From the NCBI GenBank assembly GCA_016931455.1, contig JAFGES010000005.1, forward strand, positions 1 through 60,777: 60,777 nucleotides of DNA. The letters are read 5' to 3'. Positions within the stretch are counted from its first letter, which is position 1, and every line of letters starts with the position of its first letter. The notes beneath the pieces were generated by a model. It was not told the DNA's origin. It did not search any database and was given only the letters and a program-made list of their open reading frames with translations. Position numbers and translations under genes: made by a program. This document shows positions 19,370-27,978 of this stretch, piece by piece. This stretch comes from Desulfobacterales bacterium. Its GTDB lineage: Bacteria; Desulfobacterota; Desulfobacteria; Desulfobacterales; JAHDSC01.

Positions 19370-20290
19370 TTGAAGAAAGATATATTGACACTTTTAGATC
19401 TCAGCAAACAAGACGTTGACGACTTACTATGTCGGGCACTTGAATTAAAGCAGCGACATAAGAAGGGGATATTAGATACACCGCTTAAAGGTAAAAGCCT
19501 TGGACTTATCTTTGATAAGCCGTCGACTCGAACTCGTATTTCTTTTGAAGCGGCAATGGTTCAGCTGGGCGGCACACCTATTTACATCAATGCTAGAGAA
19601 ACCCAAATGGCACGCAATGAACCGGTTCGGGATACAGCGCGGGTACTTTCGCGCTACTTGGACGCTTTGGCTATCAGAACCTATTCTCAGGATTTATTAA
19701 AAGAATTTGCGGAATTTACCGCCATTCCGGTTATCAATGCTTTAACGGATCTATATCACCCCTGCCAAGTATTAAGTGACCTTTTAACGGTTATCGAATA
19801 TAAAGGCGGTTATGAGGCCCTGCAAATAACCTGGATCGGAGACGGCAACAATGTGTCGCATTCCTGGATAAATTCAGCCGCCGTTCTGGGTTTTAAATTG
19901 GTTCTAGCCTGCCCGAAAGAATACTTTCCCAACTCGGCTGTTATGGAAAAGGCACTTGCAAAAAGATCCGACACCATTACCGTTACGACGGATCCGGTTG
20001 AAGCCGTGAAAAATGCTGATGTAATCTATACGGATGTATGGGCCAGCATGGGGCAAGAAAATGAGCGCAACACAAGGAAACATGTTTTTGAGCCTTTTCA
20101 GGTCAACGAAAAGCTTTTAAAAAATGCACCGGAAAATGTTATTGTAATGCACTGCCTCCCGGCTCATAGAGGAGAAGAAATCAGTGAAGAAACTTTGGAA
20201 GGACCTTCTTCGGTTGTTTGGGATCAATCTGAAAATAAACTTCATATGCAAAAAGCAATACTGGAAGCATTAATGACCCAGAATAAATAA
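19370..20290 (+). CDS. argF: Ornithine carbamoyltransferase
   Basis: A 306-residue transcarbamylase making citrulline from ornithine and carbamoyl phosphate. The carbamoyl-phosphate loop STRTR is at residues 52-56, HPCQ lies in DLYHPCQVLSDLL, the ornithine loop in WASMGQE, and the catalytic Cys in HCLPAHRGEE. The start is a TTG behind a GAGG site. It sits between argD and argG in the same orientation. Confidence 0.95.
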   Translation: MKKDILTLLDLSKQDVDDLLCRALELKQRHKKGILDTPLKGKSLGLIFDKPSTRTRISFEAAMVQLGGTPIYINARETQMARNEPVRDTARVLSRYLDALAIRTYSQDLLKEFAEFTAIPVINALTDLYHPCQVLSDLLTVIEYKGGYEALQITWIGDGNNVSHSWINSAAVLGFKLVLACPKEYFPNSAVMEKALAKRSDTITVTTDPVEAVKNADVIYTDVWASMGQENERNTRKHVFEPFQVNEKLLKNAPENVIVMHCLPAHRGEEISEETLEGPSSVVWDQSENKLHMQKAILEALMTQNK

Positions 20291-20302
20291 CTAAGGAGAC
20301 AG

Positions 20303-21508
20303 ATGGTGTCTGATAAAATAAAAAAGGTGATTTTAGCATATTCCGGAGGGTTGGATACATCGGTAATCTTAAAATGGCTTATTGAAACATACAAATGTGA
20401 AGTCATTGCATTTGCAGCCGACATCGGTCAGGAAGAAGAGCTGAATAATTTAGAGGAAAAAGGATTAAAAACCGGAGCCACGAAAGTTTATATCGATGAT
20501 CTTAGAGAAGCATTTGTAAAAGATTATGTTTTCCCCGCTTTTCGTGCCAATGCCATCTATGAGGGACAATATCTTTTGGGAACCTCTCTTGCCCGACCGC
20601 TGATCGCCAAACGTCAGATGGAAATCGCAAAAATAGAAGGTGCGGATGCCGTCAGCCATGGAGCGACCGGAAAAGGCAATGATCAAGTGAGATTTGAACT
20701 CGGCTATCTGGCACTCAATCCGCATATAAAGATTATCGCACCATGGCGCGAATGGGATTTAAATTCACGTACGGACCTGATGCAATTTGCCGAAAAACAC
20801 GGGATTGACGTCCCGACAACAATCAAAAAGCCTTACAGCAGCGATCGAAACCTCTTACATATCAGTTATGAAGGGGGAGTACTGGAAGATCCTTGGCACG
20901 AGCCGGATGAAGATATGTTTATTCTGACGGTTTCTCCGAAAGATGCTCCGGATCAAGCCGAAGTTGTTGAAATAACTTTTAAGCAAGGAAATCCTGTTGC
21001 TATCAATGATCAAGCGCTTTCGCCTGCCGATCTTTTAAAACAGCTCAACATCCTGGGTTCACGGCATGGTATCGGCAGAATCGATATGGTCGAAAATCGG
21101 TTCGTGGGCATGAAATCCCGCGGCGTGTATGAAACACCGGGAGGCACCATTTTAAGGGCTGCACACATGGCCATGGAGTCGATTACAATGGATCGTGAAG
21201 TCATGCATCTTAGGGATTCTCTTACACCGAAATATTCCGAACTGGTATACAACGGCTTCTGGTTTTCACCGGAGATGAGCCTTTTACAGAATATGATCGA
21301 TGAAACCCAAAAGAATGTTTCCGGAATCGTCCGCCTTGAACTGTATAAGGGAAACTGTCGTATTTTAGGACGAAAATCCGATGAGTCACTTTATAGCGAG
21401 GATTTTGCCACTTTTGAAAACGACAACGTTTATAGCCAAAAAGATGCTGAAGGATTCATCCGCCTAAATGCACTCCGCCTGCGCATTCAAAATTTGATAA
21501 AAAAATAA
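20303..21508 (+). CDS. argG: Argininosuccinate synthase
   Basis: A 401-residue enzyme of the N-type ATP pyrophosphatase family that condenses citrulline and aspartate using ATP. The PP-loop is [12 protein letters not shown] at the N-terminus; [15 protein letters not shown] and [18 protein letters not shown] are further family blocks. A strong AAGGAGAC ribosome site precedes the ATG, and the gene follows argF by 12 bases. Confidence 0.96.
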   Translation: MVSDKIKKVILAYSGGLDTSVILKWLIETYKCEVIAFAADIGQEEELNNLEEKGLKTGATKVYIDDLREAFVKDYVFPAFRANAIYEGQYLLGTSLARPLIAKRQMEIAKIEGADAVSHGATGKGNDQVRFELGYLALNPHIKIIAPWREWDLNSRTDLMQFAEKHGIDVPTTIKKPYSSDRNLLHISYEGGVLEDPWHEPDEDMFILTVSPKDAPDQAEVVEITFKQGNPVAINDQALSPADLLKQLNILGSRHGIGRIDMVENRFVGMKSRGVYETPGGTILRAAHMAMESITMDREVMHLRDSLTPKYSELVYNGFWFSPEMSLLQNMIDETQKNVSGIVRLELYKGNCRILGRKSDESLYSEDFATFENDNVYSQKDAEGFIRLNALRLRIQNLIKK

Positions 21509-21524
21509 AAAAAGAGGTTACCTT

Positions 21525-22955
21525 ATGTCCGTAAAGCCCTGGGATGGCAGATTTTCTGAAAAAACCGATAGGAGTGTAGAGGCTTTTACTTCCTCAATTG
21601 ATATCGATAAGCGACTTTACTGCTATGATATTGACGGAAGTGTAGCTCACTGTAAGATGCTTGCAAAGGCCGCTATTATTTCGCAAGAGGATGCACTGTC
21701 ACTGATCCAGGGCCTGGGAAAAATCAAAAGAGAAATAGAGCGCGGCGGATTTCGATTTGATGACAGCCTGGAAGACATTCATATGCACGTTGAAGCAAGA
21801 CTTGTTCAAGAAGTCGGTCGCGTTGCCCAAAAGCTTCACACCGCCAGAAGCCGAAATGATCAGGTTGCGTTGGACGTGCGTATGTATCTGCGACATGAAA
21901 CCGTAGCATTAATTAAAAACCTGATCCAACTTAGAAAAGTCATTTTAGGTTTGGCACGAATCCACTTAGATGTTGTTATGCCCGGATACACTCATCTGCA
22001 AAGAGCCCAGCCGGTGCTTTTATCCCATCACCTGATGGCCTATTATGAAATGTTTTCAAGAGATGCGGACCGGTTTAATGATGGATTGAAACGGATAAAT
22101 GTGATGCCTTTAGGCAGCGCAGCTCTGGCAGGAACCACTTATCCGATTGATCGGGATTATACGGCCAAGTTGCTGAATTTTCCGAAAGTATCGGCCAACA
22201 GTATCGATTCGGTATCAGATAGAGATTTTATTATTGAATTTTTATCATCGGCAAGTATTTGCATGGTACACCTAAGCCGTATGTCTGAGGAGTTTATTCT
22301 CTGGTCGTCATCCGAATTCGGATTTATTGAACTTCCGGATGCATTTGCTACCGGCAGCAGCATTATGCCTCAAAAAAAGAATCCTGACGTTTCCGAACTG
22401 GTACGTGGAAAAACCGGGCGTGTTTTTGGGGATTTAATGACTCTTCTAACACTGATGAAAGCACTGCCATTGGCCTATAACCGCGATATGCAGGAAGACA
22501 AGGTATCATTATTTAATACTTCCGATATCTTAAAGCAATGCATCGATATTTACATTAAAATGCTACCGAACTTGAATATCAGAAAAGACACGATGTATGC
22601 GGCGGCATCTAAGGGCTTTTTAAATGCCACGGATATGGCGGATTATCTGACAATGAAAGGAATCGCTTTTAGGGAAGCTCATAGCTGTGTCGGAAAGGCT
22701 GTAAGCTATGCGCTTAGAAACAATAAAGAACTGCATGAATTGACTTTAAATGAACTAAAATCTTTTTCTTCCCTCATTACGGAAGATATTTACGATATAT
22801 TAACCCCGCAGCAGATGATAAATCGTAGAAAATCCTTTGGTGGTACGGCCACGGAAAATGTAATCGCTGCTGTCGAAGCTGCTGAAAAGCAACTGGATAA
22901 AGAGACGGAAACCTTTTTGAGTGTAAAAGCCGCTTTAAAAAATCAAGTATGCTGA
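21525..22955 (+). CDS. argH: Argininosuccinate lyase
   Basis: A 476-residue fumarase/aspartase-superfamily enzyme that splits argininosuccinate into arginine and fumarate. KPWDGRFSEKTD opens the protein, HMHVEARL and TARSRNDQVALDVR form the active site, TYPIDRDY is conserved and the catalytic Ser is in the signature GSSIMPQKKNPD. It completes the argBDFGH set. Its 3' end overlaps the start of the following lipoprotein gene by seven bases. Confidence 0.96.
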   Translation: MSVKPWDGRFSEKTDRSVEAFTSSIDIDKRLYCYDIDGSVAHCKMLAKAAIISQEDALSLIQGLGKIKREIERGGFRFDDSLEDIHMHVEARLVQEVGRVAQKLHTARSRNDQVALDVRMYLRHETVALIKNLIQLRKVILGLARIHLDVVMPGYTHLQRAQPVLLSHHLMAYYEMFSRDADRFNDGLKRINVMPLGSAALAGTTYPIDRDYTAKLLNFPKVSANSIDSVSDRDFIIEFLSSASICMVHLSRMSEEFILWSSSEFGFIELPDAFATGSSIMPQKKNPDVSELVRGKTGRVFGDLMTLLTLMKALPLAYNRDMQEDKVSLFNTSDILKQCIDIYIKMLPNLNIRKDTMYAAASKGFLNATDMADYLTMKGIAFREAHSCVGKAVSYALRNNKELHELTLNELKSFSSLITEDIYDILTPQQMINRRKSFGGTATENVIAAVEAAEKQLDKETETFLSVKAALKNQVC

Positions 22956-23410
22956 TAATAGACAAAATTACGCGGTTTTTTTTCTTTTTATTTCTCTTTG
23001 CAGCGATCTTCCTTTTGATCGGATGCGGCAAGAAAGCTCCACCTATCGCCGGCAATCAGTCAAAGCTGCCGGCAGTAAATGACTTGAAGTCCGGCATTGA
23101 TGGGGATATCCTCCGATTGACATGGAGCGTTCCAAGTTTAAAAGGAAAACTATCATCAAAACTATCGGGTTATACTATTTACAGATCAAAAACCGCACTT
23201 TCAGCACCGGATTGTAAACATTGTCCAATCCTATTTAAACGTGTTGCCGACATTCCCATCCAATTAAGTCATTCGGATAAAGTAGAAACAGATCAGATGA
23301 TATACACCGAAACTCTTGAAAAAGGTTATAAAAACATCTATAAGATAATCCTTTATACCAATAGCGGGGTTGCAAGCAGCGACTCCAACTATGTCGATGT
23401 TGTTTATTAA
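22949..23410 (+). CDS. LptM-like lipoprotein with fibronectin III-like domain
   Basis: A 153-residue predicted lipoprotein. The signal peptide ends in LLIGC with Cys26 followed by GKKAPPIAG, which resembles the short LptM/YifL-type lipoproteins that commonly lie between argH and lysA/dapF. Unlike those, it carries a C-terminal beta-sandwich resembling fibronectin type III (LRLTWSVPS, LSGYTIYRSKT, and a final strand around NIYKIILYTNSG). An envelope role is inferred only from the signal and the gene position. Confidence 0.7.
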   Translation: MLIIDKITRFFFFLFLFAAIFLLIGCGKKAPPIAGNQSKLPAVNDLKSGIDGDILRLTWSVPSLKGKLSSKLSGYTIYRSKTALSAPDCKHCPILFKRVADIPIQLSHSDKVETDQMIYTETLEKGYKNIYKIILYTNSGVASSDSNYVDVVY

Positions 23411-23436
23411 CGGATTATTTTTTCAGCAGGTAATTT

Positions 23437-24690
23437 ATGCATCATTTCAAATACCGCAATAATGAGTTGTACTGTGAAGATGTTCCCGTGCAACGGATTG
23501 CCGAAAACGTCGGCACTCCTTTTTACCTATACAGTCACGCGACTTTAAAGCGCCATTTTCTGATTTTTAATCAAGCATTTCAAGGTTTAAATCGACTGGT
23601 CTGTTATTCCGCAAAGGCAAACACCAATCTGGCAGTCTTAAAACTTTTCGCAAACCTGGGCAGCGGTCTCGATATTGTTTCCGGTGGAGAACTTTACAGA
23701 GGCCTAAAAGCCGGTTTTTCAGCGGACAAAATCGTATATTCCGGAGTTGGAAAACGTATCGATGAAATCGACTATGCTCTCGATAAAGGCATCTTGATGT
23801 TTAACATCGAGTCACTTGAAGAGCTTGAACTGATCGATAAACGTGCAGGTATGTTAAAAAAGAAAGCACCGATTGCCATTCGTGTCAACCCGGATGTCGA
23901 CCCGAAAACGCACCCTTATATTTCAACCGGATTGAAAAAGAACAAATTCGGTATAGATATCGAAAGCTCGATTCAGGGTTATAAAATTGCAAGCAAGCTT
24001 AAAAACATTCAGGTAATCGGCATCGATTGCCATATTGGATCGCAGATTACGGAATCAAAACCGTTTGAGGATGCGCTTGAGAGTATAAAAAAGCTTATCA
24101 CTGACATTATAAATTTAGGAATTAAAATCAAATACATAGACATGGGCGGCGGCCTCGGCATTACTTATGACGCCGAATCCCCACTTCATCCGAGTGAATA
24201 TGCTCGGGCAATCGTTAAGTCTCTTGAAGGAATGCCGATTGAGCTTATTCTCGAACCCGGTCGAGTTCTTGTTGGAAATGCCGGAATTCTTGTAACCAAA
24301 GTCCTGTATCGAAAAGCAAGCCGAGAAAAACAGTTTATTATCGTGGATGCCGGCATGAACGATTTGTTGCGACCGTCAATCTATAAAGCCTTTCATGCGA
24401 TTGAACCGGTTTTGAAATCCGAAGAAAAAACGATTGTGGCCGACGTTGTGGGACCGATTTGTGAAAGCGGTGATTTTCTCGCTTTAGACCGCAAAATATC
24501 CAATGCCAAAGCCGATGATCTACTTGCGGTAATGAGCGCCGGTGCTTATGGTTTCACCATGTCATCCAATTATTGTTCTCGGCTCAAAGTCCCGGAAGTA
24601 ATGGTTAAGGATGACCGGTTTGAAGTTATCAAGGCTCGCCAGACTTATGAAGATCTTATTGCCGGTGAATGTATACCTGCATTTGTCTAA
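23437..24690 (+). CDS. lysA: Diaminopimelate decarboxylase
   Basis: A 417-residue fold-type III PLP enzyme that makes lysine from meso-diaminopimelate. Schiff-base Lys60 lies in VCYSAKANTN; KNKFGID, HIGSQI, MGGGLGITYD, EPGRVLVGNAG and the catalytic Cys in PICESGDF are present. It stands 26 bases after the lipoprotein gene and upstream of dapF, forming a DAP/lysine segment attached to the arginine block. Confidence 0.95.
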   Translation: MHHFKYRNNELYCEDVPVQRIAENVGTPFYLYSHATLKRHFLIFNQAFQGLNRLVCYSAKANTNLAVLKLFANLGSGLDIVSGGELYRGLKAGFSADKIVYSGVGKRIDEIDYALDKGILMFNIESLEELELIDKRAGMLKKKAPIAIRVNPDVDPKTHPYISTGLKKNKFGIDIESSIQGYKIASKLKNIQVIGIDCHIGSQITESKPFEDALESIKKLITDIINLGIKIKYIDMGGGLGITYDAESPLHPSEYARAIVKSLEGMPIELILEPGRVLVGNAGILVTKVLYRKASREKQFIIVDAGMNDLLRPSIYKAFHAIEPVLKSEEKTIVADVVGPICESGDFLALDRKISNAKADDLLAVMSAGAYGFTMSSNYCSRLKVPEVMVKDDRFEVIKARQTYEDLIAGECIPAFV

Positions 24691-24784
24691 TCTTTGGAAA
24701 ATCGGATTATCGGTGGATGAATGAACCGGTTAGATGTCATGTTTTTAGCTTTTAGATGGATTAAATATTATGGTTTTTTAAATT

Positions 24785-25612
24785 ATGGACCTGATTAATT
24801 TTTTTAAACTCAGTGGTAGTGGTAATGATTTTATTATTATTGATAATCGCGAAAAGATTGTTGATGAAACGGATTTGCCTAATTTTATTGCAAAAATTTG
24901 CCGCAGAAAAATGTCCGTGGGTGCGGATGGCTTGATTTTGGTGGAAAACTCCGACAAAGTGGATTTTAAATGGCGTTTTTATAATTCCGACGGCAGCAAA
25001 GCAGAGATGTGCGGCAACGGTGCTAGGTGTGTAGCCCGGTTTGCATATCTCAACCAAATCGTCGGATCGAAAATGTCTTTTGAGACTGAAGCTGGAATTA
25101 TTGCCGCCCAAGTTACAAATGACCGAGTAAAAATAAATATGCCGGAACCTGCAGATCTCAAGCTCGATTATCCGATTAAACTGAAAGGCGGCCCATTGAC
25201 TATCAGCAGTATCAACACCGGTGTTCCCCACGTAATTTTTTTGGTGGATGACATCGAGGCTGCTGATGTGGTCAAAGTGGGTCGTGAAATCCGATATCAT
25301 GAATTGTTTGCACCGGCAGGAACAAATGTCAATTTCATCTATGCTCAAAATGACGGCCGTTTGGCAAATCGAACCTACGAACGGGGCGTTGAAGATGAAA
25401 CTTTGGCATGCGGAACAGGAGCTGTTGCCGCCGCAATTGTCATGGCTGCTAAGTTCCAAAAAAAATCACCTTTAAATATTTTAACAAGAAGCGGGGGATA
25501 CTTAACGGTTCATTATAAAGAAAAACAAGGTGAATTTTACGATATCTACCTTGAAGGTGATGCACGCATCATCTACAAAGGTCAACTTTGCAACGATGCG
25601 ATGTTAAGTTGA
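24785..25612 (+). CDS. dapF: Diaminopimelate epimerase
   Basis: A 275-residue cofactor-independent racemase that converts LL- to meso-diaminopimelate for lysine and peptidoglycan. Both catalytic cysteines are present: Cys76 in EMCGNGARC and Cys209 in ETLACGTGAVA. The FFKLSGSGNDFIIID start is typical. It follows lysA after a 94-base spacer without other features. Confidence 0.95.
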   Translation: MDLINFFKLSGSGNDFIIIDNREKIVDETDLPNFIAKICRRKMSVGADGLILVENSDKVDFKWRFYNSDGSKAEMCGNGARCVARFAYLNQIVGSKMSFETEAGIIAAQVTNDRVKINMPEPADLKLDYPIKLKGGPLTISSINTGVPHVIFLVDDIEAADVVKVGREIRYHELFAPAGTNVNFIYAQNDGRLANRTYERGVEDETLACGTGAVAAAIVMAAKFQKKSPLNILTRSGGYLTVHYKEKQGEFYDIYLEGDARIIYKGQLCNDAMLS

Positions 25613-25643
25613 TCAATCGATGATTGGATAAATCGGTAAACTG

Positions 25644-26150
25644 ATGGAAATCCATACAGCCTACATATCTGTGGGTTCCAATATTGGGAAAAAACTTTCA
25701 AACTGTCAAAATGCTGTCTGTGCTCTTGTAACATCCGGTAAAAATAAAATAAAGGGTATTTCTCGCTATTACATCACTGAACCTGTCGATTATGAGAATC
25801 AGGATTGGTTTGTCAATTTAGTGATTAAAATCGAAACCATTCTCGATCCCTTCCAGCTTTTGGATGAACTCAAATCAATAGAGCGCAATGCCGGCCGAGT
25901 ATTTAATACAAGAAGATTTAGTCCTCGAATCCTCGATTTGGATATTTTGATATTTGCGGACTGCGTGATTGATTCGCGCAAACTGGTCATCCCGCATCCC
26001 AGAATGCATAAAAGACGCTTTGTATTAAAACCTTTTTGTGATATAGACTCTCGAAAAGTTCATCCGATTTTAAAAAAGGAATTTCAGTATTTGCTGGACA
26101 ACCTTGACGATCATGAACAAAAGGTATTTGAGCACCCATGCGTTTATTAA
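25644..26150 (+). CDS. folK: Folate pyrophosphokinase (HPPK)
   Basis: A 168-residue 6-hydroxymethyl-7,8-dihydropterin pyrophosphokinase. The opening AYISVGSNIGKKLSNC, the FNTRRFSPRILDLDILIF loop with the two metal-binding Asp residues, and IPHPRMHKRRFVLKPFCDI are diagnostic. It overlaps the next small gene by 13 bases. Confidence 0.93.
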   Translation: MEIHTAYISVGSNIGKKLSNCQNAVCALVTSGKNKIKGISRYYITEPVDYENQDWFVNLVIKIETILDPFQLLDELKSIERNAGRVFNTRRFSPRILDLDILIFADCVIDSRKLVIPHPRMHKRRFVLKPFCDIDSRKVHPILKKEFQYLLDNLDDHEQKVFEHPCVY

Positions 26151-26398
26151 TTCTTCTGATTTTATTATATTTGGCTTACCGGTCACTTAAATCATGGATG
26201 TTTAAAAATATATCATCAGAAAATACGATCGATGGGAAAAAAATGGGTGAGATTGACGATATAATGATCAAAGATCCTTATTGTGAAATATATTTCCCTC
26301 GTAGAAACGGGATACACTGCAACATTGATGGAAAAGATTTGTATTTTTGCAGCAAAGAATGTAGGGACAAGTTTATTGAGTCCAAGAAAAAAAAATAA
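26138..26398 (+). CDS. Small membrane-anchored TRASH/YHS-like metal-binding protein
   Basis: An 86-residue protein. Residues 1-16 form one membrane helix (LLILLILLYLAY), then a short linker leads to a compact domain PYCEIYFPRRNGIH, DLYFCSKECRDKFIES. The Cys in DPYC together with C-X3-C in FCSKEC is the pattern of a TRASH/YHS treble-clef domain that binds a metal ion. Such genes commonly sit near folK and fsa in deltaproteobacteria, as far as I recall. It overlaps folK and is probably translated from the same message. Confidence 0.7.
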   Translation: MRLLILLILLYLAYRSLKSWMFKNISSENTIDGKKMGEIDDIMIKDPYCEIYFPRRNGIHCNIDGKDLYFCSKECRDKFIESKKKK

Positions 26399-26460
26399 TC
26401 AATAGTACTTGCGGATTCGTATGTTTAAAGCCGCCGGCACTAACCGGGAGGTCTTAGTAG

Positions 26461-27108
26461 ATGAAATTTTTTATTGACACGGCAAATATAGACGAAATAC
26501 AAGAAGCTTATAATATGGGTATGGTTGACGGGGTCACAACCAATCCCAGTCTGATTGCAAGAGAAGGTCGTGATTTTGAAGAAATTATAAAAGAAATCTG
26601 TAAAATCGTCGATGGGCCCATCAGTGCCGAAGTGATCAGCCTCGAAACCGAAGGCATGGTCAAAGAGGCCCGGCATCTGGCAAGGATTCATGATAATATT
26701 GTTGTCAAGATTCCAATGACCGTTGAAGGGCTCAAAGCCACCCGCACACTGTCAAGCGAAGGAATCAAGACCAATGTGACCTTAATATTTTCACCACTTC
26801 AGGCACTGATGGCCGCAAAAGCCGGTGCTAGCTACGCAAGCCCTTTTGTGGGTCGCCTGGATGATATATCCCATGAAGGTCTTCTTTTGATTGAGCAAAT
26901 GGTTGATATCTACAATAATTACGCTTTTGAAACTGAAATCATCGTTGCCAGTATTCGTCATCCGCTTCATGTTCTTCAATCAGCCCTAATGGGTGCCGAC
27001 ATTGCTACCATTCCCTTTAATGTTCTCAGCAAGATGGCAGCTCATCCACTCACCGATAAAGGTATCAAAGCATTTCTTGACGACTGGAACAAAACAAAAA
27101 TGAAATAA
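26461..27108 (+). CDS. fsa: Transaldolase/fructose-6-phosphate aldolase family protein
   Basis: A 215-residue class I aldolase of the short FSA/TalC type. Schiff-base Lys83 is in [53 protein letters not shown] and ASIRHPLHV are family blocks. Short members act as fructose-6-phosphate aldolases or as genuine transaldolases; the sequence alone does not decide. GGGAGG upstream supports the start. Confidence 0.9.
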   Translation: MKFFIDTANIDEIQEAYNMGMVDGVTTNPSLIAREGRDFEEIIKEICKIVDGPISAEVISLETEGMVKEARHLARIHDNIVVKIPMTVEGLKATRTLSSEGIKTNVTLIFSPLQALMAAKAGASYASPFVGRLDDISHEGLLLIEQMVDIYNNYAFETEIIVASIRHPLHVLQSALMGADIATIPFNVLSKMAAHPLTDKGIKAFLDDWNKTKMK

Positions 27109-27126
27109 ATCTGAGAAGATGGCGAT

Positions 27127-27696
27127 ATGATGCTTCCAGCCCAAAAAATAAAAGATTATTTAAGCGATCCCAATAAGTTGACACTTTTTCGTGTTGCAAC
27201 GATACCGGTGATTGTGATTTTGTTGCTGTTTCCGAACCGAATATGTACGTTTTGCGCAGCTATTTTATTCAGTGCTGCCGCAATTACCGATTACTTGGAT
27301 GGCTTCTACGCTAGACGCCGAGGACTTGTAACGACCTTTGGGAAAATTATGGATCCACTGGCCGACAAACTTCTGGTTTCTTCAACCTTTATCATGCTGG
27401 CTTCGTACGGTTGGGTACCGGCCTGGATTGTTTGTATTATTATAGGTCGAGATCTTGCAGTAACCGGGCTGCGAAACGTTATTGCAGAAAAAGGATTGGA
27501 TGTCTCAGCCTCCATGCTGGGAAAATATAAAACCGGATTTCAGATAGCAACGATCATTCCTTTGTTGATTCATTTTTCCTACTTTGGAATCGATTTTCAT
27601 GTCATCGGATCCGTATTGTTAATCGGTGCAATGATCTTTACGGTTTGGTCAGGAGCAGATTATTTCATCAGGTTTAAAAGTCTGTTGCAAATCTAA
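27127..27696 (+). CDS. pgsA: CDP-diacylglycerol--glycerol-3-phosphate 3-phosphatidyltransferase
   Basis: A 189-residue CDP-alcohol phosphatidyltransferase that makes phosphatidylglycerol phosphate. The full motif D-G-X2-A-R-X8-G-X3-D-X3-D is present at Asp58, Gly59, Ala62, Arg63, Gly72, Asp76 and Asp80. Five or six hydrophobic segments agree with an integral inner-membrane enzyme. It is the last protein gene of the long plus-strand block, just before two tRNA genes. Confidence 0.92.
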   Translation: MMLPAQKIKDYLSDPNKLTLFRVATIPVIVILLLFPNRICTFCAAILFSAAAITDYLDGFYARRRGLVTTFGKIMDPLADKLLVSSTFIMLASYGWVPAWIVCIIIGRDLAVTGLRNVIAEKGLDVSASMLGKYKTGFQIATIIPLLIHFSYFGIDFHVIGSVLLIGAMIFTVWSGADYFIRFKSLLQI

Positions 27697-27703
27697 ATTT
27701 CTC

Positions 27704-27732
27704 TTGACAAAAGCGAAATAAATCGCTAAAAA
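27704..27732 (+). promoter_or_regulatory. Promoter of the tRNA pair
   Basis: A consensus TTGACA at 27704-27709 is followed after 17 bases by TAAAAA at 27727-27732, placing the start point a few bases before tRNA-Gly. No other gene intervenes. Confidence 0.65.
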
Positions 27733-27745
27733 TTTTTTTTACTGA

Positions 27746-27820
27746 GCGGGAATAACTCAGTGGTAGAGTGCGACCTTGCCAAGGTCGAAGTCGCGGGTTC
27801 AAATCCCGTTTCCCGCTCCA
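27746..27820 (+). tRNA. tRNA-Gly (anticodon GCC)
   Basis: A complete cloverleaf of 75 bases including an encoded CCA end. The acceptor stem GCGGGAA pairs with TTCCCGC, the T arm contains GGTTCAAATCC, and the anticodon GCC lies at 27778-27780 in the loop TTGCCAA. It forms a pair with the Cys tRNA nine bases downstream. Confidence 0.97.
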
Positions 27821-27829
27821 TTTTTACCG

Positions 27830-27904
27830 GGCGGCATAGCCAAGTGGTAAGGCAGTGGTCTGCAAAACCATTATACACCAGTTCGAATCTGGTTGCCGCC
27901 TCCA
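27830..27904 (+). tRNA. tRNA-Cys (anticodon GCA)
   Basis: A 75-base cloverleaf with encoded CCA. The acceptor stem GGCGGCA pairs with TGCCGCC, the T arm holds GTTCGAATC, and the anticodon GCA is at 27862-27864. It is cotranscribed with tRNA-Gly and followed by a strong terminator. Confidence 0.96.
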
Positions 27905-27912
27905 AAAACGAA

Positions 27913-27948
27913 AAAAAGGGTTTAGTCATAAACGGCTAAACCCTTTTT
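27913..27948. terminator. Strong bidirectional intrinsic terminator
   Basis: AAAAAGGGTTTAG at 27913-27925 and CTAAACCCTTTTT at 27936-27948 are perfectly complementary over 13 bases with a ten-base loop, with A and T runs on the two flanks. It can end the tRNA transcript from the left and the RiPP operon transcript from the right. Confidence 0.9.
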
Positions 27949-27978
27949 AACTATCCAAAAGCGTATCCGCCGTTTTTT

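Noticed and set aside
27726-27929. Minus-strand open frame across both tRNA genes
   Set aside because: It is the familiar false protein produced by translating the antisense of tRNA genes (phrases such as ATRFELVYNG); the tRNAs are certain.
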